Source: Candidatus Dormiibacterota bacterium (GTDB lineage: Bacteria; Chloroflexota; Dormibacteria; Aeolococcales; Aeolococcaceae). From it: a stretch of 5,549 bases of DNA. The translations under genes were made by a program, and so were the position numbers. Positions 5,430 to 5,549 of the stretch are shown piece by piece; position 1 is the stretch's first letter, and every line of letters begins with the position of its first letter. The stretch lies in the NCBI GenBank assembly GCA_003135255.1, contig PLAX01000103.1, positions 1,470-7,018 of the forward strand, read 5' to 3'. Under the pieces are notes generated by a model. That model saw only the letters and a list, made by a program, of their open reading frames with translations, was not told the DNA's origin and ran no database searches.

Positions 5430-5458
5430 ACAATATACCCCCTGGGGTATCATGTCAA
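5430..5458 (-). promoter_or_regulatory. Promoter of the trx-osmC-regulator operon
   Basis: Reading leftward, a perfect TTGACA (5458-5453) is followed by a 17-nt spacer and TATTGT (5435-5430) as -10. TATATT (5437-5432), with a 15-nt spacer, is an alternative. Transcription would start near 5423, about 40 nt before the trxA ATG. The spacer is almost entirely filled by the palindromic operator, the classic layout for repression by steric block. The region is markedly more A/T-rich than its surroundings. Confidence 0.7.
5435..5450. promoter_or_regulatory. CsoR/CstR-type operator inside the trx promoter spacer
   Basis: ATACCCC (5435-5441) and GGGGTAT (5444-5450) are perfect 7-bp inverted arms around CT. 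Palindromic C/G tracts flanked by TA steps are the known recognition form of DUF156 repressors. Such a repressor is encoded about 860 bp downstream in the same operon. The site lies between -35 and -10. Confidence 0.75.
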
Positions 5459-5547
5459 CCCCAGAACAACGTCCGTGCCCCGCTTACCTCGCGCCAATAG
5501 TGATCGGCGCGTTCAAGGGCATCGCGCCGGTCGGCCCTTCCAGCGCT
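5455..5547 (-). CDS. Possible C-terminal end of an upstream leftward gene, cut by the window edge
   Basis: A leftward frame is open from the right edge to a TGA at 5457-5455. It encodes about 30 residues, including DRRDALERADHYWREVSG and ending LFWG. The stop codon lies inside the TTGACA -35 box of the trx promoter, a compact arrangement seen when a gene abuts the next promoter. I recognise no family. Ninety open bases in GC-rich DNA are weak evidence, and third-position bias is only modest. It may equally be non-coding. Confidence 0.22.
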   Translation of the reverse strand, partial: SAGRADRRDALERADHYWREVSGARTLFWG

Positions 5548-5549
5548 AG

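Noticed and set aside
1..5549. tRNA, rRNA, CRISPR array, insertion sequence or attachment site
   Set aside because: I saw no cloverleaf-like segment, regularly spaced repeats, transposase motifs or flanking direct repeats anywhere in the window.

Overview
The window is very GC-rich, with strong G/C preference at third codon positions, GTG starts and short same-strand gaps. This suggests a high-GC actinobacterium. The PIG-L deacetylase and the actinobacterial flavour of the regulator and DUF302 proteins fit that, but no marker fixes the genus.

Right two-thirds (about 5458 down to 1185, minus strand): one long leftward gene string. In order it holds a thioredoxin (WCGPC), an OsmC-family peroxidase-like protein (4-nt ATGA overlap), a CsoR/CstR-family (DUF156) regulator, a NifX/NifB-type small protein, an Fsr-type MFS transporter and an ECF-type sigma factor. 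Gaps are -4, 48, 12, 10 and 10 nt. After about 107 nt comes a PIG-L/LmbE-family deacetylase on the same strand. The string starts at a well-formed promoter (TTGACA, 17 nt, TATTGT) whose spacer holds the palindrome ATACC-N6-GGTAT. A second, imperfect copy lies in the expected 5' UTR. Since the DUF156 regulator is encoded inside the string, autoregulation is the natural reading.

Left third: a rightward DUF302 gene (732-1145) converges on the PIG-L gene. A leftward DUF2892 small membrane protein gene (308-87) points the other way. Between them lie about 420 nt with two short dyads and an open stretch (about 541-735) that looks like a fragment of a thioredoxin-reductase-type flavoprotein. At the far left an 11+6+11 nt inverted repeat with the same ATACC-N6-GGTAT core sits just upstream of a leftward CDS that runs off the edge.

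Working interpretation (inference): this is a thiol/persulfide-homeostasis island under a CstR-like sensor. The regulator keeps both Cys residues of the family but has Gly where copper-sensing CsoR has its His ligand. That argues against copper and for reactive-sulfur or thiol sensing. Thioredoxin, OsmC, DUF302, DUF2892 and a possible low-molecular-weight-thiol deacetylase fit this theme. The MFS, NifX-like and sigma-factor genes are the less expected members.
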